The translations under genes and the position numbers were made by a program. A stretch of 64,000 nucleotides of DNA. It comes from Phycicoccus avicenniae. Its GTDB lineage: Bacteria; Actinomycetota; Actinomycetes; Actinomycetales; Dermatophilaceae. The DNA is taken from assembly GCF_018139485.1 (NCBI RefSeq), contig NZ_JAGSNF010000001.1, positions 1 through 64,000 on the forward strand, given 5' to 3'. Of the stretch, positions 26,274-35,646 are shown one piece after another; positions within the stretch are counted from its first letter, which is position 1, and every line of letters begins with the position of its first letter. Under the pieces are notes generated by a model. It saw nothing but the letters and a program-made list of their open reading frames with translations. It ran no database searches and was not told where the DNA came from.

Positions 26274-27557
26274 ATGCGAGCAGGACGTGGACGAACCGTA
26301 TCCGTGGTGACGGCGGCGCTCGTGACCGTGTCGATCGCGCTGGGCGGCTGCGGGCGGTCCGACGACGGGCCGCAGACGAACGACGTCGCGTCCGTCGACG
26401 ACTCACCCGCCGAGGGCGACCTCACGGTATGGGCCTTCACCAACCAGGCGGCGGCGGTCGAGCAGATCTCGGAGGGCTTCGTCGCGGAGAACCCGGACGT
26501 CAGCGTCTCGGTCACCCCGGTGTCCGTCGACGAGCTGCCCCGCAAGCTCGAGACCGCGATCGCGAGCGGTGAGGTTCCCGACATCATCCAGCCCTCGACG
26601 GGTCTGCAGACCTACGCCGAGACGGGCGGCATCGCCCCCGTCCCCGAGGACCTCATGGACTGGGACGCCTTCTTCCCCGGTGCCATCGACACGGTCACCT
26701 TCGACGAGGTGAAGTACGCGGTGCCGTGGTACGTCACCGTCTTCGGCTTCTACTACCGCGCCGACCTCGCCGAGGAGGCCGGGGTCGAGGCCCCGACGAC
26801 GTGGGACGAGGTCCTGGACTTCGCCGCCGCGCTGGAGAGCTCGGAGGGCATGGCGAACCCCTACTTCCAGTTCCAGTCGGGCACGGCGGCCTGGCAGACC
26901 CTCGTGACGTACATGTACTCCGCAGGAGCGGAGCTCGTCGTCGACGACGAGTTCGACTTCGACTCGCCGGAGGTCGTGGCCGCCCTCGAGTACTACCAGC
27001 AGGTCTTCGCCGACGAGTACACGAACATCAACTTCGCCCCCACAGCAGTGGGCGAGGTGGAGGCGGCCTTCGCCGACGGGCGCGTCGGGTCCTACGTCAC
27101 CGGCTCCTACTCCTACGACGTCGCCCTCGAGGCCCTCGGCGGTGACGACTCCAAGATCGGTGTGGTGCCGCTCCCGGCCGGCCCGGCGGGCGGGAACGCC
27201 TATCTCGGCGGGTCGGGGCTCGCGGTCACGGCCGACTCGCAGAACAAGGACGCCGCCTTCAAGCTGCTGCGCTGGATGTCGACGCCGGAGTCCCAGCAGG
27301 AGCTCTACGAGGTCTCGAGCGTGCTGCCCGCGGCCACGGGGGCCTGGGAGTCCGGTCCGCTCGCGGAGAGCGAGAGCGGTCGGGCCTTCGCGGCGCAGCT
27401 CGAGAACAGCACGGCGCTCCCGGCGGTCGAGACGTGGACCCGCGTGCGCGAGGTGCTCGCGACGTACGCGGAGCAGCTGGCTCGGCAGGTCATCACGCCC
27501 GAGGACGCCGCTGCCGCGATCCAGCAGGAAGCCGCCGCGATCGGCACGGGTCGCTGA
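26274..27557 (+). CDS. ABC sugar transporter solute-binding lipoprotein (module 2)
   Basis: A 427-residue lipoprotein with lipobox L-G-G-C (Cys26) and a CUT1 binding-protein fold. Long blocks match the module 1 protein, such as GEVPDIIQPSTGLQTY, VEAPTTWDEV and VGSYVTGSYSY. A strong AGGAGGAG precedes the ATG. It starts an operon of lipoprotein, permease, permease, hydrolase B2 and hydrolase A2. The two lipoproteins probably bind related but not identical oligosaccharides. A LacI-type operator overlaps the promoter. Confidence 0.9.
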   Translation: MRAGRGRTVSVVTAALVTVSIALGGCGRSDDGPQTNDVASVDDSPAEGDLTVWAFTNQAAAVEQISEGFVAENPDVSVSVTPVSVDELPRKLETAIASGEVPDIIQPSTGLQTYAETGGIAPVPEDLMDWDAFFPGAIDTVTFDEVKYAVPWYVTVFGFYYRADLAEEAGVEAPTTWDEVLDFAAALESSEGMANPYFQFQSGTAAWQTLVTYMYSAGAELVVDDEFDFDSPEVVAALEYYQQVFADEYTNINFAPTAVGEVEAAFADGRVGSYVTGSYSYDVALEALGGDDSKIGVVPLPAGPAGGNAYLGGSGLAVTADSQNKDAAFKLLRWMSTPESQQELYEVSSVLPAATGAWESGPLAESESGRAFAAQLENSTALPAVETWTRVREVLATYAEQLARQVITPEDAAAAIQQEAAAIGTGR

Positions 27558-27560
27558 CCT

Positions 27561-28505
27561 ATGTCGATGCTGCGTCCGACCTTCGGCCGCCGCCCTTCCG
27601 AGGGTGGCGGCCGCGGGCCCCGTGGGGCCGGCGGCCGGCGCGAGGAGGCGGTCGCCGGCTGGCTGCTCGCGCTGCCCTTCGTCGTCGTGTTCCTCGTCTT
27701 CAGCCTCTGGCCGATGCTGTGGTCGCTCTTCATGAGCTTCACCGACATGACGAACCGCGACCTGCGCTCGCCCTTCAACGTCGAGTTCATCGGGTTCGAC
27801 AACTTCGTCACCGTGCTCTCGAGCGGGCAGTTCCTCCGCGGGATCGTCAACACCCTCGTCATCGTCGTCGTGGGCGTCCCGGCGACGATCGTCCTCGGGC
27901 TCCTGCTCGCCGTCGCGCTCAACAACGGCATCCAACGGGCCAAGCCGCTGTTCCGCACGATCTACTACGTCCCCGTCGTGACGACCGTCGTCGCGATCGC
28001 CGTCGTGTGGAAGTTCCTCTTCGCCGACCAGGGTGTCTTCAACGCCGTGCTCGCCACCGTGGGGGTCGACGGACGCCCATGGCTCACCGACACGTTCTGG
28101 GCGCTGCCGACGATCATCCTGCTCATCGTCTGGCGGAGCTTCGGCTTCATCATGGTGCTCTTCCTCGCCGGCCTGCAGGCCATACCCCAGGACCTCTACG
28201 ACGCCGCCCGCGTGGACGGCGCCTCGGCGCCCCGGCGGCTGTTCTCCATCACGGTGCCGTTGCTCATGCCGACCATCCTCCTCGCGATGGTGCTGCAGAC
28301 GGTCTCCTTCCTCGAGATCTTCGAGGAGCCGTTCGTCACGACGCAGGGTGGTCCCCTCAACTCCACGGCGACGATGTCGATGCTCGTCTACGAGTTCTTC
28401 GGCTTCGGCGCCTACGGGGAGGCCGCAGCGGCGAGCTACGTGCTCTTCGCGATCATCGGCCTCCTGTCACTCGTCCAGTTCCGCGTCCTGAGGAGCCGCA
28501 CGTGA
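27561..28505 (+). CDS. ABC sugar permease, MalF type (module 2)
   Basis: A 314-residue membrane permease with about six helices. The first is VAGWLLALPFVVVFLVFSLWP, after a Gly/Arg-rich cytoplasmic leader. The EAA loop is DLYDAARVDGASAPRRLFSI. It begins 3 nt after the lipoprotein stop. Extended identity with the module 1 permease (LWSLFMSFT.MT.RDLR, GLQAIP.DLY.AA) marks it as a paralogue. Confidence 0.9.
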   Translation: MSMLRPTFGRRPSEGGGRGPRGAGGRREEAVAGWLLALPFVVVFLVFSLWPMLWSLFMSFTDMTNRDLRSPFNVEFIGFDNFVTVLSSGQFLRGIVNTLVIVVVGVPATIVLGLLLAVALNNGIQRAKPLFRTIYYVPVVTTVVAIAVVWKFLFADQGVFNAVLATVGVDGRPWLTDTFWALPTIILLIVWRSFGFIMVLFLAGLQAIPQDLYDAARVDGASAPRRLFSITVPLLMPTILLAMVLQTVSFLEIFEEPFVTTQGGPLNSTATMSMLVYEFFGFGAYGEAAAASYVLFAIIGLLSLVQFRVLRSRT

Positions 28506-29395
28506 CCCTCACGTCCACCCGTCCCGCCGCCGCGCCCACCACGCCCGAGCCGCGCCGCCGTCGGCGCCGCGGCTCCGAGAGGGGTCGCGCCTGGCGTGCC
28601 CTCCTCTACGTCGTCCTCTCGATCGGCGCGATCGTCACGTGCAGCCCGCTCCTGTGGACCCTCGTCAGTGCCTTCAAGCCGACCGGGCAGATCCTGCGGA
28701 GCGAGTCGTTCTGGCCGGACCCGGTGACCCTGGACAACTTCCGGTTCCTCATCGAGAACCCCGAGTTCCCCCGGTACTTCCTCAACAGCGTCGTCGTGTC
28801 GACCTCGATCGTCGTCGCGAACCTGCTCCTGGCCTCCGCCGTGGGCTACGCCCTCGCGAAGCTCCGGTTCCCCGGCCGCCGGGCCGTGTTCGTCGCGGTG
28901 CTCCTGACCTTCATGATCCCCGCGATGGTGCTCTTCGTCCCCCGCTTCGTCACGATCGCCCAGCTCGGTCTGGCGAACACCTACGCGGGGATGATCCTGC
29001 CGTTCGTCGTCACGCCGATCAGCGTCTTCATCATGCGGCAGTTCATCTCCCAGCTGCCGGACGAGCTCCTCGAGGCCGCGCGCATCGACGGTGCGGGCGA
29101 GATCCGGATCTTCGCCCGGGTCTTCCTGCCGCTCTGCGGCCCGGCTCTGGCGACGGTCGGCATCCTCACCTTCGTCACCTCATGGAACGCCCTCCTGTGG
29201 AACCTCGTCGTGGCACAGCGGACCGACATGTACACCCTCCCCGTCGCGCTCACCGTCATGTCGCAGAACGAGGGGATGACGAACTACGGCGCGCTGCTCG
29301 CCGGCTCGCTCGTGACCTTCGCGCCCATCGTCGTGCTCTTCCTCTTCTTCCAGCGCTACTTCGTCTCGGGCATCGCGACGACCGGCATCAAGTGA
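28502..29395 (+). CDS. ABC sugar permease, MalG type (module 2)
   Basis: A 297-residue permease with an Arg-rich N-terminus, then helix ALLYVVLSIGAIVTCSPLLW. The EAA motif is LLEAARIDGAGEIRIFARVF. It ends in the same FQRYFVSGIATTGIK tail as its module 1 counterpart. The GTG overlaps the previous stop by 4 nt, and hydrolase B2 overlaps its own stop by 4 nt. Unlike module 1, no alpha/beta hydrolase gene intervenes. Confidence 0.9.
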   Translation: MTLTSTRPAAAPTTPEPRRRRRRGSERGRAWRALLYVVLSIGAIVTCSPLLWTLVSAFKPTGQILRSESFWPDPVTLDNFRFLIENPEFPRYFLNSVVVSTSIVVANLLLASAVGYALAKLRFPGRRAVFVAVLLTFMIPAMVLFVPRFVTIAQLGLANTYAGMILPFVVTPISVFIMRQFISQLPDELLEAARIDGAGEIRIFARVFLPLCGPALATVGILTFVTSWNALLWNLVVAQRTDMYTLPVALTVMSQNEGMTNYGALLAGSLVTFAPIVVLFLFFQRYFVSGIATTGIK

Positions 29396-31437
29396 CGACG
29401 TCCGAGCGGGAGTGGTGGCGACGCCCCTTCGCCACGTTCCAGACGAACCTGCAGGAGATCGACGCGGGGATGGACGTCCCGGCGGTGCTGGACACGATCG
29501 AGTCCGTCGGGGCGGACACCTGGCTCCTCAACGTCGGAGGGATCGTCTCGTTCCACCCGAGCGACCTGCCGTTCCAGACCCCGACGTCGTACCTCGCGAC
29601 GCGACCCTCCGGCGACCTCGTCGGCGACGCCGTCGCTGCGGCGCACGCGCGCGGGGTGCGCGTCATCGCGCGGATCGACCTGTCGAAGGTCGCCGAGCCG
29701 ATCGCCCGTGAGCACCCGGACTGGCTCTTCGTCTCGGCTCGGGGGGAGCCACAGGTCTACGAGTCGCTCCACTCCACGTGCCCGAACCGCGCGTACTGGC
29801 AGACGCACGCCGTCGACATCGTCGGTGAGGTCCTCGACCGGTACCCCGTCGACGGGTTCTTCTTCAACTGGTTCAGCTTCAACGCGCACGACTACGCAGG
29901 TCGGGACCACGGCGTGTGCCACTGCGAGGACTGCGCGAGGGCGTACGCGGCCTTCGGTGACGGTGCGCGCCTCCCGGTCGACGCCGACGACCCGGAACAC
30001 CCACGGTGGCAGGAGTTCACCCGGGCGTGCATCGCCGACCTCGGCGGCCGCATCGCCGAGGAGATCGAGCGCCGTTCCCCGGGGACACCGCTCGTCCTCC
30101 AGCGTGGGACCGCCCTGCCGTACGGCGAGGTCGGCAACAGCCTCGGGCGCGTCGCGTGGCCGCACGCGAGCGGCGACGTCGTCAGCGTGCGGAAGAGTCT
30201 CGCCCCCGAGGTCCCCGTCCTCGTGCTCCTCGTGTCCTTCCTCGACATCGGGTACCGGTTCGCGGCCGACCAGACCGAACGGTTCCTCCAGTACCTCCTC
30301 CAGGCGATCGCCCGGGGCGGGAACCCCTGCGTCTACGTCATGGGCGATCCCACTCGTGTCCCGTCCCCGCACCTCGAGGCCGTCGGCGAGGTCGTCCGGC
30401 TCTTCCGGTGGCACGCCGACGTCTACGACGGTCTCCACCCGGCCGCGCCGATCGCCCTCGTGCGCCCCTCCCTGACGTCCCGCTCGGCGGGCTACGAGGG
30501 TGACGGCGACGCGGCGCTCGCCCTCGACGAGTACCGCGGACTGCACCGGGCGTTGCAGGAGCGGCACCGACCGTTCGACGTCGTCGACCGCAGCGCGCTG
30601 GCGGGGATCACGGCGGAGGCGCTCGAGCGCTTCGAGCTCGTCGTCCTGCCGGCGCTCGGCCCGCTCGGGGCCTCCGTGTCGGCGGTGCTCGACGAGTACG
30701 TCCGCCGCGGCGGACACCTCCTCCTCACCGGTGACACGGCCCTGGACGGCGGGGCGGTCGAGGTCTCGACGCACCCGGCGACCACCCTGTCCGACACCGA
30801 GCGCCACGGTTCCGCCCTGAGGTCCGTCTACGCCCTGCCGTCCCCGCCACCACCCGGCGGTCTCCCTTCGTCGTTCTCCGCCCCCGTCCTCCCCGTCCTC
30901 GGTGAGCTGCGACGCTTCGCCTGGCGTGACGATGCGGTCCCGTTCGGCGCAGTGACGACGGCCGCGCCGTGGGGTCCCCCGGAGAAGAGCTTCGGGCACC
31001 GGGTGACGGAGGACCCGATGGGTGCGACCCGTCGGTCCGGGCGCGGTGCGGTGACGGCGCTCGCGGTGACCCTCGGGGCGGCGTACTCGGCCGCGGGCAC
31101 CCGTGAGGTGCGGGACGAGCTCGTGCGGCGTGTCGACGACCTCGCGAGGCCATGGGTCGAGACCGACCTCCCGGAGCAGGTCGAGGTCGTCGTGGCACGC
31201 AGCGGTGACCGCCTCGTCCTCCACGTGCTGAACCAGACGGGAGTCCGCGACGGCACGGTCCTGCGCCACGTGCCCCTGCGAGAGGTGTCGATCCGGATCC
31301 GGACGGTGGACGCCGTCGGACGGGTCGACCTCCTCGTCGACGGGACCTCCCAGCGGTCGGAGCGCGACGCCGCCGGAGTCGTCACCGTCACCATCCGGCA
31401 CCTCGGGCTCTTCGAGGTCGTCGTGCTCGCACCGTGA
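29392..31437 (+). CDS. GHL6-like putative glycoside hydrolase, subtype B (B2)
   Basis: A 681-residue cytoplasmic enzyme, translationally coupled to the permease (GTGA overlap). It carries N47-x-G-G-x-x-S-F-H-P, H108-P-D-W111, FFFN (156-159) and the putative metal site C176-H-C-x-x-C181. The subtype B start signature WWRRPFATFQTNLQEIDAGMD is present. A trimerisation/GATase-like domain follows (FELVVLPALGPLGASVSAVL), then a beta-rich tail. It is paralogous to B1. Its role is inferred as a glycosidase on oligosaccharides imported by module 2; specificity is unknown. Confidence 0.62.
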   Translation: MTTSEREWWRRPFATFQTNLQEIDAGMDVPAVLDTIESVGADTWLLNVGGIVSFHPSDLPFQTPTSYLATRPSGDLVGDAVAAAHARGVRVIARIDLSKVAEPIAREHPDWLFVSARGEPQVYESLHSTCPNRAYWQTHAVDIVGEVLDRYPVDGFFFNWFSFNAHDYAGRDHGVCHCEDCARAYAAFGDGARLPVDADDPEHPRWQEFTRACIADLGGRIAEEIERRSPGTPLVLQRGTALPYGEVGNSLGRVAWPHASGDVVSVRKSLAPEVPVLVLLVSFLDIGYRFAADQTERFLQYLLQAIARGGNPCVYVMGDPTRVPSPHLEAVGEVVRLFRWHADVYDGLHPAAPIALVRPSLTSRSAGYEGDGDAALALDEYRGLHRALQERHRPFDVVDRSALAGITAEALERFELVVLPALGPLGASVSAVLDEYVRRGGHLLLTGDTALDGGAVEVSTHPATTLSDTERHGSALRSVYALPSPPPPGGLPSSFSAPVLPVLGELRRFAWRDDAVPFGAVTTAAPWGPPEKSFGHRVTEDPMGATRRSGRGAVTALAVTLGAAYSAAGTREVRDELVRRVDDLARPWVETDLPEQVEVVVARSGDRLVLHVLNQTGVRDGTVLRHVPLREVSIRIRTVDAVGRVDLLVDGTSQRSERDAAGVVTVTIRHLGLFEVVVLAP

Positions 31438-31479
31438 CCGACCACACCGTTCCCGACGACCCGAAGAGGACCCGAGACG

Positions 31480-33633
31480 ATGACCCGACTGGACGGCCTG
31501 ACCCGGTTCGGACAGGTGAACTTCACCGCCGCCGACGTCGACGAGATGGACCCTGAGTACTGGCGGGAGGTCTGGTCGCGCGCGGACCTCCAGGCCGTGA
31601 GCCTCAACGTCGGGGGCTCGGTCGCCTACTACCCGAGCGACGTCGAGGGACACCCTCGGCTCCCGGGGGTCGGCGACCGTGATCCCTTCGGCGCGATGGT
31701 CGAGGTGGCCCGGGGCCTGGGGATCGAGGTCGTCGCCCGCCTCGACGTCTGCGTCGTCGACCAGCGGTTCTGCGATCTCCACCCGGACTGGATGATGACC
31801 GGCCCGGACGGTCGTCCCCTGACGCTCCACGACGTGACCGGCCGGCCCTGGGGCAGGCCGGGGGCGCCGCCGATCGAGGACGAGCTCTACTACACGTGCG
31901 TCAACTCGGACCTCTTCCGCACGTACCTCCCGGCGATGCTCACGGAGATCGCGGAGCGCTACGACGTCGCGGCGTTCTTCACCAACGGGTTCCCGACGCT
32001 CGGCCTCGTCCCGCCGTCCACCCGGCTGCTCTGCCACTGCCCCCGATGCCTCGAGGCGTGGGCGGACTTCAGCGGCGGCCTCGCCTACCCCGCGGCGGAC
32101 GACCCGGACGACCCGGTCTTCCGGACCTACGTCGCGTTCCTCCAGCACTGCACCCTCGAGGTGCTCCGGAGCATCCAGGCCCACACCCGCGCCCAGCGTG
32201 GCGGTCCGACGTTCATCACCTCGGCGATCCCCAGCATGGCGGGTGCCCTGCCGTGGTCGCAGTGGGCGGACACGCTCGACGTCGTCGTCACCGACAACCA
32301 GGACCGGGCCCTCGACCACGGCCGCGCGACCCCTCCGGCAGGACTCTGGGAGGTCGGCCTCAGCACCGCCCTCATGAAGTCCGTGGCACGTGGTCGCCCC
32401 GCCGTCCGGATCATGGGGGCGTACCGGTTCCGCCAGGGGCGGCACACGTCGAAGGACCCCGCCGAGCTGAGCCTGCAGCTCGCGCTGTCCTTCGCGCACG
32501 GAGAGCATCCGAAGTGGCACACGATCTCCGGACGCCAGTGGAGCCGACGATGGACGGACACGGCCGTCGCCTTCGACCGCTGGCTCGCCTCGTCCGGGGT
32601 GGACCTCGGAACCCTGCCCTCCGCGGCGCGGGTCGGTGTCGCCTGGTCGCAGCAGAGCGCCTGGCACGAGACGTGGGTCTCCCCGCCCTCGCGCGGCGCC
32701 CACTACGACGCCGTCGCCGGGTGGTACGTGGCCGTGCAGCGGTCGGGTGTGCCGGTCGACCTCGTCAACGCCGACCTCCTCGACGGGCTCGAGGGGCTCG
32801 ACGCCCTCGTCCTCCCGTCCGGCTTCACGGCGAGCGAGGCGACCCTGGAACGCATCGCCCGCTTCGTCGAGGGCGGGGGCGGGCTCGTCGCGGTGGGGAA
32901 CGCCGGGCTGCTCGACGAGTGGGGCCGGCCGCACCCGCGGGACATCGTCGGCGGCTTGCTCGGCATCGTCCGGGGGGAGACCCGTGGTCCCGCGTTCACG
33001 ACGTACCTCCGGCGGACGGGAGTGCCGGTCGAGGAGCGCCTCATGCTCGCGCCGGACGACGACGACGTCGTCCCGTCGGGGCAGTGGGTCACCGCCTTCG
33101 AGGCGCACGACGCGGAGCCGGCGTTCGCGGTGAACCCCCAGGAGTGGGTCATCCCGACGCACGCGGCGTGGCTCCCCGGGGCGTACGACGGTCCGGCGGT
33201 AGCCCTGGCGACCCGCCCGGGCCGGACCGGGGCCTACCTCGGTCCCGACCTCGACGTCGCGTACTTCCACCAGCGGGTCGGCGACCACCTCGCCGTCCTC
33301 CGCGGCGCGCTCGACCACGCCCTAGGGGACCGGCGGCCGCCGGTCCGCGTCCTCGGGGACGCGCACGTCGACGTCCACGCCCTCACCGCGTCGGACGCCA
33401 CGTACGTCACCCTCGTGAACCTCCACCATCCCGGGGCGTCCGGCGGGGTCGTGGAACACCTCGCGCCGCTGCGGGAGGTGCGCATGGTCCTGTCCGGTGG
33501 TCTCGCTCCGAGCCGAGCCGAGCTGCTGAGGTCGGGGACCAGCCTCGAGGTCCCAGCCTCCGGCGAGCTCGTCGTCGACTGCGTCACCGACGTCGAGGTC
33601 GTCCGCATCACGCCCCACCCCGGGTCCGACTGA
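31480..33633 (+). CDS. GHL6-like putative glycoside hydrolase, subtype A (A2)
   Basis: A 717-residue cytoplasmic enzyme ending transporter operon 2. It aligns with A1 along nearly the whole length: LTRFGQVNFTAADV, N43-x-G-G, H101-P-D-W104, FFTNGF (166-171), CHCPRC (185-190), YPAADDPDDPVFR and LLDEWGRPH. It starts 42 nt after B2 with a GAGGA-type Shine-Dalgarno. The A/B pair in each module suggests two sequential or complementary cleavages of the same glycan (inference). It converges with gluconokinase 17 nt away. Confidence 0.65.
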   Translation: MTRLDGLTRFGQVNFTAADVDEMDPEYWREVWSRADLQAVSLNVGGSVAYYPSDVEGHPRLPGVGDRDPFGAMVEVARGLGIEVVARLDVCVVDQRFCDLHPDWMMTGPDGRPLTLHDVTGRPWGRPGAPPIEDELYYTCVNSDLFRTYLPAMLTEIAERYDVAAFFTNGFPTLGLVPPSTRLLCHCPRCLEAWADFSGGLAYPAADDPDDPVFRTYVAFLQHCTLEVLRSIQAHTRAQRGGPTFITSAIPSMAGALPWSQWADTLDVVVTDNQDRALDHGRATPPAGLWEVGLSTALMKSVARGRPAVRIMGAYRFRQGRHTSKDPAELSLQLALSFAHGEHPKWHTISGRQWSRRWTDTAVAFDRWLASSGVDLGTLPSAARVGVAWSQQSAWHETWVSPPSRGAHYDAVAGWYVAVQRSGVPVDLVNADLLDGLEGLDALVLPSGFTASEATLERIARFVEGGGGLVAVGNAGLLDEWGRPHPRDIVGGLLGIVRGETRGPAFTTYLRRTGVPVEERLMLAPDDDDVVPSGQWVTAFEAHDAEPAFAVNPQEWVIPTHAAWLPGAYDGPAVALATRPGRTGAYLGPDLDVAYFHQRVGDHLAVLRGALDHALGDRRPPVRVLGDAHVDVHALTASDATYVTLVNLHHPGASGGVVEHLAPLREVRMVLSGGLAPSRAELLRSGTSLEVPASGELVVDCVTDVEVVRITPHPGSD

Positions 33634-33650
33634 GGCCCCCGGGCCCGCGC

Positions 33651-34208
33651 TCAGCGCAGGAGTGTGGCGCGCCCGGGAGCGAGTGCCCGGAGGTGCTCGA
33701 GGGCCACCGCCACGACGTCGTCCACCGTGCCCTCCGGCGCGACGACGGCGCCCCTCTCGTCCGGGGCGAGTGGCTCGAGGGTGCTCAGCTGGGAGTCCAG
33801 CAGCGCCGGGGGCATGAAGTGGTCCCGGGTCCGCATCCGGGTGTCGAGCAGCGCGCGGCTGCCCTCGAGGTGCACGAACACGACGTCGACCATGTCCGCC
33901 CCGCGCAGGACGTCGCGGTACCGCCGACGCAACGCGGAGCAGGCGACGACGACCGCGCCGGCGGACCTCGTCTCGCGCTCCATGCGGGCGACGACGCGCC
34001 GCAGCCAGGGAGCGCGGGCCTGGTCGTCCAGCGGCCTGCCGGCGCTCATCGACGCCCTGGCCTCGGCGGAGTGGAGGTCGTCCGCGTCGACGAAGGGAGC
34101 CGTGAGGCGAACCGCCACGGCCTCGCCGACGACGGACTTTCCGCACCCCGACGCGCCCATGACGACGACTCCCAGGGGCCGGGGTCCCCCCGACGGGGGG
34201 CGGCTCAC
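33651..34208 (-). CDS. gntK: Gluconokinase
   Basis: A 185-residue P-loop kinase of the GntK/shikimate-kinase fold. The Walker A motif is VVVMGASGCGKSVVG. The family blocks FVDADDLHSAEARASMSAGRPLDDQARAPWL and RRRYRDVLRG are present, and RDHFMPPALLDSQLSTLEPL is the classic gluconokinase signature. It makes 6-phosphogluconate from gluconate. The GTG start overlaps the uxaC stop by 4 nt, placing it last in lacI-uxaC-gntK. In this context it may act on gluconate or a related acid released during uronate use. Confidence 0.9.
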   Translation of the reverse strand: MSRPPSGGPRPLGVVVMGASGCGKSVVGEAVAVRLTAPFVDADDLHSAEARASMSAGRPLDDQARAPWLRRVVARMERETRSAGAVVVACSALRRRYRDVLRGADMVDVVFVHLEGSRALLDTRMRTRDHFMPPALLDSQLSTLEPLAPDERGAVVAPEGTVDDVVAVALEHLRALAPGRATLLR

Positions 34209-35614
34209 GCGGGCGCCCCGGGAAGGCGGAAGGCGGTGCGGGGGATCACCCCGACGAGATCCGTGGCGATCCGCGTCGCCTCCTCGGTCCCCAGGCGTCC
34301 GGTGACGACGAGCTCGGCCAGCCACCCCGCGTCCGTCCGGCGGGACACGTCGTGCCTCGCCGGGATGGAGAGGAAGGCCCGGGTGTCGTCGATGAACCCG
34401 CTCGTCTTGTAGAAGCCCGCCGAGTCCGTCACGGCCTCACGGAACCGCCGGATGCCGTTCGGGCTGTCGAGGAACCACCAGGGGGCCCCGGCGTAGACGG
34501 AGGGGTAGAAGCCGGCCAGTGGGGCGATCTCGCGCGAGAACGTCGTCTCGTCGACGGTGAAGAGGACGAGCCGGAACGCGGGATGCGTGCCGAAGTCCTC
34601 GAGCATCTGCCGGAGCGGCTGCGTGAACGTCGTCGCCGTCGGGATGTCGTGCCCGGTGTCGGCGCCGTAACGGGCGAGGGTCCCCCCGTGGTGGTTGCGG
34701 ACGACGCCGGGGTGCAGCTGCATGACGAGTCCGTCCTCGCTCGACATGCGCGCGAGCTCCCACAGCATGTGCGCGCGGTAGGCGGCGGCGTCGTCGGGGG
34801 AGACCGTGCCGGCGAGCGCGTCGCGGTGCACCCGCTCCAGCTCCGACGGCTCGAGGCGGACCGTCCACGGGTCGATGGTGCTCGTGTCGGTCGCGGTCGC
34901 ACCGCACGCCCGGAAGTGCTCGCGACGTGCCTCGAGGGCCCGGATGAGCCCGGCGGCCGTGCCGCAGTCGACTCCGCCGGCGTCCTCGAGCTCCGTGACA
35001 GCCGTGCGCCACACGGGGGCAGAGGGGTCGAGGAAGCGGTCCGGTCGGAACGTCGGGAGCACGTGTCGGGAGAAGGTCGGGTCGTCGCGCAGCGCCTGAT
35101 GGGCGGCGAGGTCGTCGACCGGGTCGTCCGTCGTGGCGAGCACCTCGATGTCGAAGGACTCGACGAGCGCGCGGGGTCGGGAACCGGGGGCGTCGATCCA
35201 GGCCTGGACGGCGTCGTACTGCTCGTCGGCGTTCGCGGTGTCGGGGTGCTCGGTGAGCCCGAACACGGAGCGGAAGGTCTCCTCGAGCCAGGCCCGGACC
35301 GGAGTCCCGGCGAAGAGGTGCCAGCGGGAGGCGAACTCCCGCCAGATCTCGCGTGGGTCGACGGGCTCGCCCCGACCCAGCCGGTCGAGCGGGACGCCGT
35401 TCGCGTGCAGCATGCGGAGCACGTAGTGGTCCGGGACGATGAGCAGGTGCGCCGGGTCCGGGAAGGGCAGGTCGTCGAGGACGAGCCGGGGGTCGACGTG
35501 TCCGTGCGGCGAGACGATCGGGTGGTCCCGGACCGTGTCGTGGAGGGCCGCGGCCACGCGGCGGGTCGCGGGGTCGGCGGGCAGGAGCCGGTTCGGGTCG
35601 TCAAGCAGGCGCAT
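34205..35614 (-). CDS. uxaC: Glucuronate (uronate) isomerase
   Basis: A 469-residue amidohydrolase-fold isomerase of normal UxaC length. It shows the metal-binding SPHGHVDPRL and the family blocks VMQLHPGVVRNHH, GHDIPTATTF, FYPSVYAGAPWWFLDSPNGI and TDSAGFYKTSGFIDDTRAFLSIPARHD. It converts D-glucuronate to D-fructuronate, the first committed step of uronate catabolism. It starts 32 nt after the LacI gene and overlaps gluconokinase, so the three form one unit divergent from uxuB-manD. Confidence 0.93.
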   Translation of the reverse strand: MRLLDDPNRLLPADPATRRVAAALHDTVRDHPIVSPHGHVDPRLVLDDLPFPDPAHLLIVPDHYVLRMLHANGVPLDRLGRGEPVDPREIWREFASRWHLFAGTPVRAWLEETFRSVFGLTEHPDTANADEQYDAVQAWIDAPGSRPRALVESFDIEVLATTDDPVDDLAAHQALRDDPTFSRHVLPTFRPDRFLDPSAPVWRTAVTELEDAGGVDCGTAAGLIRALEARREHFRACGATATDTSTIDPWTVRLEPSELERVHRDALAGTVSPDDAAAYRAHMLWELARMSSEDGLVMQLHPGVVRNHHGGTLARYGADTGHDIPTATTFTQPLRQMLEDFGTHPAFRLVLFTVDETTFSREIAPLAGFYPSVYAGAPWWFLDSPNGIRRFREAVTDSAGFYKTSGFIDDTRAFLSIPARHDVSRRTDAGWLAELVVTGRLGTEEATRIATDLVGVIPRTAFRLPGAPA

Positions 35615-35646
35615 GGGTGCCGTTCGTCGTCGCGGTCGGGGGTGGG

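Noticed and set aside
29356-33318. Minus-strand open frame of about 1320 codons antisense to hydrolases B2 and A2
   Set aside because: Composition artefact: at very high GC the antisense frame of a real gene rarely meets stops. The protein is Arg/Pro/Asp-rich with no domain, and the plus-strand genes have starts, coupling and homologues.
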